DNA of 60,794 bases from Methylobacterium sp. J-030 (GTDB lineage Bacteria; Pseudomonadota; Alphaproteobacteria; Rhizobiales; Beijerinckiaceae). A program made the translations under genes and the position numbers. The notes under the pieces were generated by a model. It saw only the letters and a list, made by a program, of their open reading frames with translations, was not told the origin of the DNA and did not search any database. Shown here piece by piece: positions 46,876 to 55,337 of this stretch (positions are counted from its first letter, which is position 1; each line of letters begins with the position of its first letter). Location of the stretch: the NCBI RefSeq assembly GCF_022829545.1, contig NZ_JAKSYM010000239.1, forward strand, positions 1-60,794, in the 5' to 3' direction.

Positions 46876-47156
46876 TGCCGTCCCCGTTGATCCATAGCGC
46901 GCACGGTGGCGAGCGCCGTCTCTAGGTCTGGACAGGCGATGATGCTTGCGCGATCCCAGGACCAAGCCGCAAAATCGCCGTGCACCCTTTCACAGGTGAC
47001 GAATCCGATGAACTTCGGGCCGTCGAACACGTCGAGGGAGATGAAGCCGGGCTGGCCACGGTTCGTCTGATATCGGAACTCATAGCCCGCGCTACGCTGC
47101 TGTCCGGGCTGCCGGCGCGGTCCGATCGGCGCGCTGAAATCGAGGATCTGACCCAT
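46872..47156 (-). CDS. Small hypothetical protein in element
   Basis: A 94-residue protein: MGQILDFSAPIGPRRQPGQQ, followed by a beta-rich section (RGQPGFISLDVFDGPKFIGF, VTCERVHGDFAAWSWDRASI). It overlaps the neighbours on both sides (TGATG before, ATGA after), a tight coupled operon. Function unknown. Confidence 0.6.
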   Translation of the reverse strand: MGQILDFSAPIGPRRQPGQQRSAGYEFRYQTNRGQPGFISLDVFDGPKFIGFVTCERVHGDFAAWSWDRASIIACPDLETALATVRAMDQRGRQ

Positions 47157-47272
47157 CAGTGCCCCCCGAATTCAGCGTGGAGGGCGCGCAGGGCGAGCGT
47201 GACGGGCCCACAGGCCTGCCGTGGTTCGGGCTTGCTGAAAAGGCGGCGAAGAGTAATCAGGAAAGAAGCCAT
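47156..47272 (-). CDS. Very small hypothetical protein in element
   Basis: A 38-residue frame from ATG 47272, MASFLITLRRLFSKPEPRQA, then CGPVTLALRALHAEFGGH. Its stop overlaps the next start (TGATG). It is first in the early operon facing the regulator. A longer start (47350) would extend into the operator region. Function unknown. Confidence 0.45.
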   Translation of the reverse strand: MASFLITLRRLFSKPEPRQACGPVTLALRALHAEFGGH

Positions 47273-47341
47273 GACGTCCTCAAGCGACGTTGCGGTTAGG
47301 CCTGGGGAAAGGTTGCACCCAATCCCTAGGCCGCCTTGAAT

Positions 47342-47382
47342 ATGCATCAAAAGCGCATAAAATCAATGCGTCCGATTTGCAT
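47342..47382. promoter_or_regulatory. Candidate operator between early operon and XRE gene
   Basis: Two nested inverted repeats share a centre near 47362. The inner is GCGCAT (47353) with ATGCGT (47366); the outer is ATGCA (47342) with TGCAT (47378). The site lies in the divergent intergenic gap, next to a less GC-rich stretch (AAAATCAA). This is the position expected of a repressor-operator controlling both sides. No experimental support. Confidence 0.4.
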
Positions 47383-47396
47383 TCTTGAGGCACATG

Positions 47397-47894
47397 ATGA
47401 TTTCACCCGCGCAATGCAGAGCCGCCCGCGCTCTTCTCACATGGTCACAGGAGGATCTTGAGAAGCGCTCAGGCGTAGCGAAACGAACGATCGCCGAGTT
47501 CGAGCGCGAGGGGCGAGGGCAGCTTCAAACCAAGATCGAGGATGCCCTAAGAGCCGCCTTCACGGAGGCCGGAGTTGAGCTGATCGAGCAGAATGGCGGC
47601 GGCGACGGCGCTCGCTTCATTCGTCCTGTGCCACGATTCGTCCGCCTGTTTCGTAGGGATGACGTCGACCACCGACGGTGGGTAGCCTTCGCGTTCGACT
47701 ATAAGGGCGAACGTCTGACCGGCTTCGTTAGGTATGAAGCGATTGGGATCGGCGACACGGCGGATCAGGATCCGGTCGAGGTGTTCGATCATTATCGCCG
47801 GAAGATCCTGCTCTGCGCCGCTGGGAAGTTCGATCGCGGCGATCTGGATCCGGACGGCCGGGCGTTGATCCAGGCTGGGGAGATCGATTTATGA
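47397..47894 (+). CDS. XRE-type regulator with DUF1488-like domain
   Basis: A 165-residue protein. Residues of about 1-60 form an HTH: SPAQCRAARALLTWSQEDLE, then KRSGVAKRTIAEFEREGRGQ. The C-terminal half (VRLFRRDDVDHRRWVAFAFD, YKGERLTGFVRYEAIGIGD, VFDHYRRKILLCAAGKFDRG) follows the DUF1488 pattern, including the R..I...A..K..G element. ATG 47397 has GAGG six bases upstream; TTG 47385 and ATG 47394 are alternatives. As the sole plus-strand regulator opposite the early operon it is the likely element repressor. Confidence 0.75.
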   Translation: MISPAQCRAARALLTWSQEDLEKRSGVAKRTIAEFEREGRGQLQTKIEDALRAAFTEAGVELIEQNGGGDGARFIRPVPRFVRLFRRDDVDHRRWVAFAFDYKGERLTGFVRYEAIGIGDTADQDPVEVFDHYRRKILLCAAGKFDRGDLDPDGRALIQAGEIDL

Positions 47895-48041
47895 ACTTGC
47901 ACGCACTTTGGAGGTGCTGTGACATGCGTACGAAGCGAATTCAAAATCGACGCTCTGTAAGACTTTGAGCTTAGCCCCCGAACTTAGTCGTGCCACGCTG
48001 GCGCTGGGACGCAGAGCGAACGAGGATAGTGCCGCAGCACC

Positions 48042-51000
48042 ATGAGATTCCTAGCGAACGGCCCCGACATTCCGGATGAGCTCCTCGTCGCGCGGGATGC
48101 CGGAAACGTCATCTTCTTCTGTGGCGCCGGGGTGAGCCAACACGAAGCAGATCTGCCCAATTTCGTGGAACTAGCGGAAAGCGTCATCGAAATTCTGGGA
48201 TCGGCACAGGACAGCCGCGCCCGGTCCTTGCTATCACGAATGAAGCATATCGGTCCGATGCCTGGTGTCGGCGGTCTCATCGCGGCCGACAGGGTCTTTG
48301 GGCTGCTAGAACGCGAATTTGAAGTTGCCGATGTACGTTCGGCTGTTGCCGAAGCTATTGAGCCGAAAAGCAATGCTGGTTTGGGCGCGCATCGAGTTCT
48401 ACTTGATTTAGCTACCGCCCGTGGAATCACACGGCTGGTGACTACAAATTTTGATCTTCTGTTTGAAAACTGCGATCCGTCACTCTCAAAGTCCGGGCCG
48501 CCCAACTTGCCAGATCCAGGGAGCGATCGCGAATTTCGCGGCATTGTACATCTGCACGGACGTGTCGACGCAACTTATCGACGAGCTCAAGACGAAGAAT
48601 TTGTAATTTCAAGCGCTGACTTCGGCCGTGCTTATCTTTCACTTGGGTGGGCTACTCATTTCATTCAAAAATTGCTTGCGAAATACCAGATCGTATTTGT
48701 CGGTTACAGTGCCGACGACCCACCGGTTCAGTACCTTTTGGAAGGATTGAATCTCAAGGCAGGCACCCCCAACCGGTTATATGCCTTCCAGAACGGTGAG
48801 CAGGCCTCTGCAGTTGCTTTATGGGAGCATCGTGGTGTCAGAGCGATTCCGTTTGACGCCAGCAGCGGCTTCTCGCCGCTCTGGGATTCTCTAGCAGCCT
48901 GGTCTCGGCGTGCCCGTGACATCAACGGCTGGCACAGAGAGGTTCTGGCGCGCGCCGGGCGAGGGCCACAGCACCTACTTCCTCACGAGCGTGGCCAGGT
49001 CGCCCACATTCTTTCGACGCGCGCAGGCGCGCGACGCCTGAGCGCTTCGTCGGATCTACTCGACGCTAAGTGGATCCTCGTGTGCGACCCGGCACAGCGC
49101 TACCATGAACCAGAGAACACGTCGTCGACCGATGGTACATCCGCTATCTTCGATCCATATGATCATCTCCATTTGGATAATGATCCGCTTCCTGATCCGG
49201 GCGATCCCGAGAACATACGAGACAATCGGAAAGTGCCTGCAAATATATTTAATGGCTTCAGAGCAAATGCTTTAGACCAGAGTTCCTCGCGCACATCCTT
49301 TTTACTTGCCCTTTACGGAAGCGAAGAAGAGTTCCAAGCCCAACTCCCATCCCGTTTGCGCGATCTTGGATGGTGGCTCGCAAATATATCCCATCAGCCG
49401 ACCGCGCTCTGGTGGGCAACGCGTCAACCGGCGCTGCATCCGCAGCTATTGCGAGCACTCGAAGCTGTTCTCAAGCATGAACCAACCCGCTTCCCTTCAG
49501 CTATCCGGCGCGGGTGGCGAATGCTCATTAAGGCGTGGGCGGACGTGCGCCCTAATCCAGATCTAAAAGTGTACGAAGTGAGCCGGGAAGCGGCTCTATC
49601 AGGATGGTCAGCATCGCTTATTCGTGACTTAGCAGAGGTGTACCGTCCAAAGATAATAGTCAGGACCGGCTTCGCTCTTTCGCATCCGCTGCTGTGGTCG
49701 CCTGATGATGCTCTTACGGATCTAATTAGCCTGGATGTCGAATATCCAAATCCTCATCAGGAAGTTGATGTCCCGGATACCTTCGTCGCGTTGGCTATCG
49801 CCGAATTCCGAGCCCATCTCGAACTCGCTATCGACTTAGAATTTGAAACTCGCGGCTACAGCTCAATTCATCTCGGCTCTACAGGCGGCCTGGAAGGTGA
49901 GACTGATTCTTATAATAATTATGGCATTGTTTCACTAATTGTCAGATTTCAAAAGCTTTTCAAGAGATTTGCTGCTATCAACCCAAATCGTGCGGCCGAG
50001 CAAGTTCGGTCTTGGCCAGCAGATGACGAGCACGTGTTTGCCCGATTGAGAATTTGGGCTTCTGGATCTGGTTATTTGACGCCAACTGAGAATGGATCTT
50101 TATTAGCGGGGCTATCGGAACGTATTTTTTGGGGAACGGCGCATCAGAGTGACATACTCCGTTCTCTTGCTGCGCGTTGGAGCACAATTGATGACGAAGA
50201 TCGAACGCGAATTGAACAGAGACTTCTAAACGGGTCTTATCCGTGGGAAGTCGACGCGGTTGAACGGATCGAGGAACTGGTAGCTCACGAGCGGCTTAAC
50301 CGTCTTTATTGGCTATCCAATGCCGGTGTAAGTTTCAGTTTCGACCTAGGTCAGGCAATGGAAACACTGCGTGCCGTCGCGGTGCGTTGGGAGCCGCGTG
50401 ACGGCGAGACTGCTGCAGACACCAAGTCGGGAGGATTTCTCGACGTAGTATCGGATCATGGTCACGATCCACTCCTTGCAATTCCTGTTTCCGAGATCCT
50501 GCGGCACTCTCAGAATATTGAAGGCTTAGACCTACGAAACTTGATTGATCGCGCTCCTTTTAGTGGTTTAGTTTCTCGGAAGCCCGTGCGAGCGCTCGCG
50601 GCGTTGTCTCACGCGGCACGCAGCGGCGAAGCTCCGAAAGAAGCATGGTCCGTTTTTCTACGCGCCGATCGTCGACCCAACGACCCGTTGCGAATGATTC
50701 GGACGATCGCTGTGCGATTGCAGCGTTTGCCGGCCGCCAGCCTGAGCGATCTCGCCTACCCAGTATCCGCATGGATGAATCGTATCGGCGCACGTCTGTA
50801 CGACGACGCAACCGAGATTTTTCCGGAGCTATGGGCCGCGATGATTGTAGCGCTGCGCGCTGTGAAAGACGAAGATGCAGTCCCGCGACGTCGAAAATGG
50901 GCAGACCGGGCCATGAACGCGCCGGTTGGGGGACTCTTCGATCTACTCGTCAAAGATCCTTCGGTAACCGGCCGCAAGATTAACGACGAATTGCCTTCGC

Positions 51001-51830
51001 TTTGGCTTTCTCGACTCGACGACCTGCTCTCGCTGACAGGTGACCAGCGCCGCTACGTCCTAGCTTTGCTCGGTCAGCAAATAAATTGGCTCTTTCAAGT
51101 CGCTCCGGCTTGGGTCAAAGGCCGCTTAATTGAAGCATTGCTCGACGCGGGTGCGGATGGTGAAGCTATCTGGGAAGGAATGAGTTTCCCAGGAGGTGTA
51201 CGATCAAAAGAGCTCGCTACGTTTATCAAGGCCAGCTTGTTGAGTCGATCTATTTTGCCTCAAGATCTCAGACCAAGAACCAGCTTCCTAGCTCAAATGC
51301 TTCTTGGAGGCTGGGGAGCAGACGAGAAGGGCGATCGGCTTCTCTCTTCTGAGGACCTCCGCGAGGTCCTGATTCAAACCGACGATAAACTACGAGTAGC
51401 CCTTCTCTGGCAGTTGGAGCGGTGGATATCGGATAAAGCAGGACCGTGGCGCGCGAGGACTTTGCTATTTTTTACTAAAGTTTGGCCAAAACAGAGGGCG
51501 TTGCACACTTCGCATTTATCAGGTCATCTGGCAAATTTTGTCCTTGCTAGCGGGGATTTGATGCCAAACCTACTGGAGGTGATACTTCCTCGTCTCGTTC
51601 CGATCCGCGACACCCCGTTGCGATTTGAAGGCACATTTGGTTCTGAAGGCGAGCATTCGGCGGTAACTTACCCAGCGGCGACCCTCGATCTGCTATGGGC
51701 CGTTCTCGGTGAGGATGTCTCGACTTGGCCGCACCAAGTTGAGCAAGCGTTCGAGCTTCTCGCTCAAGCACCTGAAACGGCTTCAGATGCTCGACTCGCG
51801 GAACTTCGACGCCGTTGGGACTTGGTTTAG
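48042..51830 (+). CDS. Large SIR2-domain protein, probable anti-phage defence
   Basis: A 1,262-residue protein. Residues 1-250 form a SIR2-like NAD+-binding domain: GNVIFFCGAGVSQHEADLPN (GAGxS), VTTNFDLLFE (Asn136), IVHLHGRVD (His170/His172), then YQIVFVGYSADDPPVQYLL. Bacterial SIR2-domain defence proteins (DSR1/DSR2 and others) deplete NAD+ on infection. The remaining about 1,000 residues have no recognised domain but are helix-rich, as in the sensor halves of DSR-type proteins. It is the only large cargo gene in the element and is visibly more AT-rich than the surroundings. The N-terminal motif set is intact. Confidence 0.85.
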   Translation: MRFLANGPDIPDELLVARDAGNVIFFCGAGVSQHEADLPNFVELAESVIEILGSAQDSRARSLLSRMKHIGPMPGVGGLIAADRVFGLLEREFEVADVRSAVAEAIEPKSNAGLGAHRVLLDLATARGITRLVTTNFDLLFENCDPSLSKSGPPNLPDPGSDREFRGIVHLHGRVDATYRRAQDEEFVISSADFGRAYLSLGWATHFIQKLLAKYQIVFVGYSADDPPVQYLLEGLNLKAGTPNRLYAFQNGEQASAVALWEHRGVRAIPFDASSGFSPLWDSLAAWSRRARDINGWHREVLARAGRGPQHLLPHERGQVAHILSTRAGARRLSASSDLLDAKWILVCDPAQRYHEPENTSSTDGTSAIFDPYDHLHLDNDPLPDPGDPENIRDNRKVPANIFNGFRANALDQSSSRTSFLLALYGSEEEFQAQLPSRLRDLGWWLANISHQPTALWWATRQPALHPQLLRALEAVLKHEPTRFPSAIRRGWRMLIKAWADVRPNPDLKVYEVSREAALSGWSASLIRDLAEVYRPKIIVRTGFALSHPLLWSPDDALTDLISLDVEYPNPHQEVDVPDTFVALAIAEFRAHLELAIDLEFETRGYSSIHLGSTGGLEGETDSYNNYGIVSLIVRFQKLFKRFAAINPNRAAEQVRSWPADDEHVFARLRIWASGSGYLTPTENGSLLAGLSERIFWGTAHQSDILRSLAARWSTIDDEDRTRIEQRLLNGSYPWEVDAVERIEELVAHERLNRLYWLSNAGVSFSFDLGQAMETLRAVAVRWEPRDGETAADTKSGGFLDVVSDHGHDPLLAIPVSEILRHSQNIEGLDLRNLIDRAPFSGLVSRKPVRALAALSHAARSGEAPKEAWSVFLRADRRPNDPLRMIRTIAVRLQRLPAASLSDLAYPVSAWMNRIGARLYDDATEIFPELWAAMIVALRAVKDEDAVPRRRKWADRAMNAPVGGLFDLLVKDPSVTGRKINDELPSLWLSRLDDLLSLTGDQRRYVLALLGQQINWLFQVAPAWVKGRLIEALLDAGADGEAIWEGMSFPGGVRSKELATFIKASLLSRSILPQDLRPRTSFLAQMLLGGWGADEKGDRLLSSEDLREVLIQTDDKLRVALLWQLERWISDKAGPWRARTLLFFTKVWPKQRALHTSHLSGHLANFVLASGDLMPNLLEVILPRLVPIRDTPLRFEGTFGSEGEHSAVTYPAATLDLLWAVLGEDVSTWPHQVEQAFELLAQAPETASDARLAELRRRWDLV

Positions 51831-51954
51831 GCTAGGGTTGGCGGAAGCGCCTACAGCGTTCATCTGCTGAACTGAAGCACGTCAGGAGCACCAATCGACC
51901 ACCGGCAGCGCGGAGAGGCACAGCGCTTTCGTTCGATGGTTGAGCTTTGCAAGT

Positions 51955-52797
51955 TCAGGCTGCAGAGCGCTTCCCTGCGAGCCGCTTTTGACGTTCAAGC
52001 TCACGTCGCTCCTGGCGGTTCAGTCCGCCCGGGACCGATCCGGGTTCCACCGGCAGATCCTGCGTTGGGTCGATCCGCTCGCCGATCTTGTCCGGCCACG
52101 CGGGGCCGGTGCTGGTAGTGACGCCGTCCTTGGTGACGGTCAGGAACACCGGCCGGCCCCCGACGGCATAGGTTGCCTCTTCGTCCTCAGCCAGCACATC
52201 GCAGACCTGACGCTGTGCTCGAAGCACCTGTGTTCCGAACCGGCGAATTCCATGCAGGTCCAGCGCCGCGATGTTCACGCGCGGATCGAGGCCGACATCT
52301 TCCATCGCCTCGGCGGACGGTAGGGGCAGGATCATGGCGCGGTTCAGCGGGAGCTCGACCAATTCCCGGCTGTGCATGTCGACTGCCTCGGCGCCGAACG
52401 TATCGCCGTCCGACAGGCTGAGGTCCCCCACATCGCCCGCCTCGATCGAGAAGGCGCGGCAGGTGCCCCGTTTGTGAGACCAACCAGCCGCGGTCACCTG
52501 GAACCCAGGCGCGGCCTCTGAGGAATGGAGCATCTCGTAATGCTCCTCGCAGAACTCGGCCAGGAACGTCTCGGCCTCGTCCGCGAAGGCATCCAGGCTG
52601 TCGAACCGGAGGCTGAGCTTCGCCACCAGGAGGGCGTGCACGAAGATGGCGCCGCGCATGGCCACGATCCCGGGCCAATGCGGAATCACCATGGCCTTGG
52701 GGGCGAACCCCTGCACGTAGCCGCCGACGTCGTAGAAGGCGGTATCGGTGATCACCGTCACCCGGTCGCGCTGCAGGATGGTGTTGATCGCGGTCAC
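51955..52797 (-). CDS. Proteasome/HslV-like Ntn-hydrolase homologue A
   Basis: A 280-residue protein starting at GTG with MTAINTILQRDRVTVITDTA. If Met is removed, Thr1, Asp17 (ITD) and Lys33 (APK) fall exactly where proteasome beta and HslV place the nucleophile and its partners, followed by a VAMRG turn. FQVTAAGWSHKRGTCRAFSI fits the later strand pair of the fold. The C-terminus is basic (NRQERRELERQKRLAGKRSA). The GTG overlaps the stop of the preceding small gene (GTGA), so they are coupled. Paralogue B lies two genes upstream. Last gene of the capsid operon. Confidence 0.65.
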   Translation of the reverse strand: MTAINTILQRDRVTVITDTAFYDVGGYVQGFAPKAMVIPHWPGIVAMRGAIFVHALLVAKLSLRFDSLDAFADEAETFLAEFCEEHYEMLHSSEAAPGFQVTAAGWSHKRGTCRAFSIEAGDVGDLSLSDGDTFGAEAVDMHSRELVELPLNRAMILPLPSAEAMEDVGLDPRVNIAALDLHGIRRFGTQVLRAQRQVCDVLAEDEEATYAVGGRPVFLTVTKDGVTTSTGPAWPDKIGERIDPTQDLPVEPGSVPGGLNRQERRELERQKRLAGKRSAA

Positions 52798-52994
52798 GGC
52801 TCATCTCCCTTGGTGGCATCGTCGGTGGTCGGCCGCCCCATCAGGCCACCGCGGCCGATGCAGGCGCCGAGCGGATCGCCGGTCATGAGGCCAGTCAGAG
52901 CGCCTCCAAGCGCGCCCACGAGGGGGCAGGAGGCATTGCGCGGCAGCTGGCGCCGGGGCGGCTCGGCGGTGGCGAGGTTCGATCGTCCGGGCAT
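52794..52994 (-). CDS. Small glycine-zipper protein between the two Ntn-like genes
   Basis: A 66-residue protein with a Gly-zipper-like stretch (LVGALGGALTGLMTGDPLGA, CIGRGGLMG) and a charged tail. It lies 12 bases after gene B and its stop overlaps the GTG of gene A (GTGA). The tight spacing supports it as a real gene. Function unknown; membrane-active or structural. Confidence 0.6.
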   Translation of the reverse strand: MPGRSNLATAEPPRRQLPRNASCPLVGALGGALTGLMTGDPLGACIGRGGLMGRPTTDDATKGDEP

Positions 52995-53005
52995 GCGGGA
53001 TCCTC

Positions 53006-53722
53006 TCAGGCGACGACGCGGAGTTGCGGAGGCTGGCGTGGCGCCTCGACGCCCTCGGGCGTGATCCTGGTGCCGATCTGATCCGGCCAGCGGCGGACCA
53101 CACGTTGCACGATGCCGGCCTCGGTCACCTCGGTGAGCACGGCCGCTCCACCAATCGCGAAGCCTGTCGGCGCTGATGACCGCGTGCCGATCGGGCCGGG
53201 CGTGCGCCGCTGCAGCTCGATGACGTCCAGCAGCTTCTCGGCCGGCCGGCTCAAATCGAAGGTGCGGCCGACCTTCAGGCCAATGCTGCGCAGAGCCTCA
53301 TTGTCCGGCAGGGGAGCCAGGGTGACGGCCATCGCCTGAAGCGTGAATGGTGGAACGCCACCATGGGCAACCGTCGAGAGGATCTGCAACTCGACGCATC
53401 GACGGGCGGTCGACCAACCCATCAGCACCAAGTCGAATTCGGTCTCGCTGTCTTCGGACCAGAACGCACCAGCGTCATAGGCCTCGCGCAGGGCCGCGGG
53501 AACGCCGGCCACAACGTCGTCGAAGCTGACGTAGGCCTCAAGCTCCTCCGCCATGGTCCGCCGCGTGGCCACCGCGCCCCGGGTTGCGAAGGCCATACCG
53601 AGATGCGGGACGGCCACAGCCTTGTTGACGAGGCCGACCATGACGCCTTCGCGATCGTAGGCCGCGGCGTCGACCATCAGGCGGCCGCGGGCTCCAGAGG
53701 CTATGGCGTTGATGGCGGTCAC
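53006..53722 (-). CDS. Proteasome/HslV-like Ntn-hydrolase homologue B
   Basis: A 238-residue paralogue of the 51955-52797 protein. GTG start; MTAINAIASGARGRLMVDAA and then AYDREGVMVGLVNKAVAVPH. Counting from Thr1, Asp17 (MVD) and Lys33 (VNK) are conserved, then FATRG. LVLMGWSTARR parallels the GWS segment of A, and APLPDNEALRSIGL parallels its PLPSAEAMEDVGL. No family name recognised with certainty. It sits two genes after the major capsid gene. Confidence 0.65.
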   Translation of the reverse strand: MTAINAIASGARGRLMVDAAAYDREGVMVGLVNKAVAVPHLGMAFATRGAVATRRTMAEELEAYVSFDDVVAGVPAALREAYDAGAFWSEDSETEFDLVLMGWSTARRCVELQILSTVAHGGVPPFTLQAMAVTLAPLPDNEALRSIGLKVGRTFDLSRPAEKLLDVIELQRRTPGPIGTRSSAPTGFAIGGAAVLTEVTEAGIVQRVVRRWPDQIGTRITPEGVEAPRQPPQLRVVA

Positions 53723-53737
53723 GCTGATCCTGCCGAG

Positions 53738-54040
53738 CTAGCGATAAGGTGCCTCAGGCGCCGCGGTGTCACCGGTCGGGGCCGGCGTCTGAGGCAGGAC
53801 GCCCTGAGTACCGGACGCCGAAGAAAATGCCGGCCGCGCCCCGGGAAAATGACGGGTCCGCCGGCTCTCGGTGTTCATGCGGGCACCGCCGAGTGGCCCG
53901 GCCGGGGTTACGAGCCCCGACTGCCCTACCGGTCTCCTGCGGAAACCGGCGGATCCGATGCTGCCGGCCGCGTCGATGAGATGCTCACCGACCGCCGGGT
54001 CTCCGGTCGCCCGGAGGATCCTGCCGCAATGGTTGCGCAC
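53738..54040 (-). CDS. Hypothetical protein after major capsid gene
   Basis: A 100-residue frame rich in Arg, Gly and Pro, with no recognisable family. It fills the gap between the capsid gene and paralogue B (15-16 bases on either side), which supports it being translated. The start is doubtful: GTG 54040 has CCGGAG immediately adjacent, and an in-frame Met (MNTESRRTRHFPG) lies further in. Confidence 0.4.
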   Translation of the reverse strand: MRNHCGRILRATGDPAVGEHLIDAAGSIGSAGFRRRPVGQSGLVTPAGPLGGARMNTESRRTRHFPGARPAFSSASGTQGVLPQTPAPTGDTAAPEAPYR

Positions 54041-54055
54041 TCCGGCGGAACTCGA

Positions 54056-55312
54056 TCAGGGGAAGATGCCGGTGACGAACGCCTGCGGCCGGCGGACCGT
54101 CATCGCGCTGCGACGCTCACAGCGGACTGTCAGAAGGTTATTCTCGAAATCGTCCACGTTTTCTGTAGCTATTTGGAGCTCGGCTTCCATCCGGTCGAAT
54201 ATTTGTGCCCCGTCTTGGAATGCGCCGACCAGCCAGTTGTTGGGAGTCATCGCCAATGTTGCTACGACTGGAACACCCCACAACATGGGAACATTCTGTC
54301 CAAAGACGTCGCCAACAATGTATCGACCCTGCCCGTCTTTGGTGACGAGAATGCGCCTCCAGTCAGTTGGATGCAGCACGATGCCAGTCGCCGGTAGGAG
54401 GGCGGTCTCGGCCTGCAGAAGCCCCAGGGCAAGGCGGTCGATCGCTGTCTCACCCGGAACCGTGAAATTGGCCGGGGGCGAATAGGGAACGGCTTGCGCC
54501 ATGATCCCTAAGTAATTCACCCCCGTTCCGTCCCCGTACAAAAGCTGCTGCTCTTCAGTCAGGTCGAGGCCATAGCGCATCTCGCTATCGATCACAGCCT
54601 GAAGCTGAGGTGCATCGTCGAGGATCTGCCGAGATAGCTTCATGGTGTGCGCATTCGTCCTGACGAATGCATTGACCAATGTGAAATCGATCTCGGAGGC
54701 AGGCTTCTTCGTAGTCTCGGCGACGAAGGCGGCGTTCAGGTTTCGCACGGTCTGGCGCGGATAGCTGACCGCGTTCGACGTTGTGGTGCCGGGCGCCAGG
54801 AGGTTGCGGATCGTCATGCGCCGCTTCGGCATCATGACGGGATCGGCTCGGAAGTCAGGTGGCACGAGTGCGCCCGAGCTGCCAGCAGCGCTCGTCATCG
54901 TCGACACAGTCTTCACCTCGACCTTGGCGCTGCCACGCTGGCTTGAGCTATCCGCCAGTGCCTTGAATTGGTCCGACTGGATAAGCTTCTCGCCGGGCGT
55001 GAGCTCGCGCAGTCCTTCAGCCGAACCCGGCCGGCGGGCCGCCCGCTGCTCGACGTCGTCGAGGCGCTTTTCCATCTTGTTGAGAGACTCGTTCGAGCGA
55101 GTGGCGAACCGCTTCACCTCATCGGTGGCGGCCTTGAGCCCGAGCGCCATCGCCTTGAACTCGGCCTCACCACCGACATCCGGCGGGGCGAGCACAACGC
55201 GGGGCATACCGGGGATCGTGCATGATGCGAGAAAGCTTGCCGGGATCCCGCCGAGAATTGCGGGCCGGTTAGAACCGGCATCACGGGCGATGCGTTTACT
55301 GTCGAATTTCAT
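54056..55312 (-). CDS. HK97-type major capsid protein
   Basis: A 418-residue HK97-fold capsid protein. The N-terminal part is a helical scaffold-like delta domain (about residues 40-105: FKAMALGLKAATDEVKRFAT, SNESLNKMEKRLDDVEQRAA). The shell domain follows: MTSAAGSSGALVPPDFRADP, ETTKKPASEIDFTLVNAFVR, TMKLSRQILDDAPQLQAVID, and the GDGTGVNYLGIM loop, with LHPTDWRRILVTKDGQGRY. The start was set at ATG 55312 because upstream sequence overlaps the preceding gene. No portal or large terminase flanks it. Confidence 0.9.
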   Translation of the reverse strand: MKFDSKRIARDAGSNRPAILGGIPASFLASCTIPGMPRVVLAPPDVGGEAEFKAMALGLKAATDEVKRFATRSNESLNKMEKRLDDVEQRAARRPGSAEGLRELTPGEKLIQSDQFKALADSSSQRGSAKVEVKTVSTMTSAAGSSGALVPPDFRADPVMMPKRRMTIRNLLAPGTTTSNAVSYPRQTVRNLNAAFVAETTKKPASEIDFTLVNAFVRTNAHTMKLSRQILDDAPQLQAVIDSEMRYGLDLTEEQQLLYGDGTGVNYLGIMAQAVPYSPPANFTVPGETAIDRLALGLLQAETALLPATGIVLHPTDWRRILVTKDGQGRYIVGDVFGQNVPMLWGVPVVATLAMTPNNWLVGAFQDGAQIFDRMEAELQIATENVDDFENNLLTVRCERRSAMTVRRPQAFVTGIFP

Positions 55313-55337
55313 GGCGGGCCTCCGGGGTTGTCCGGAG

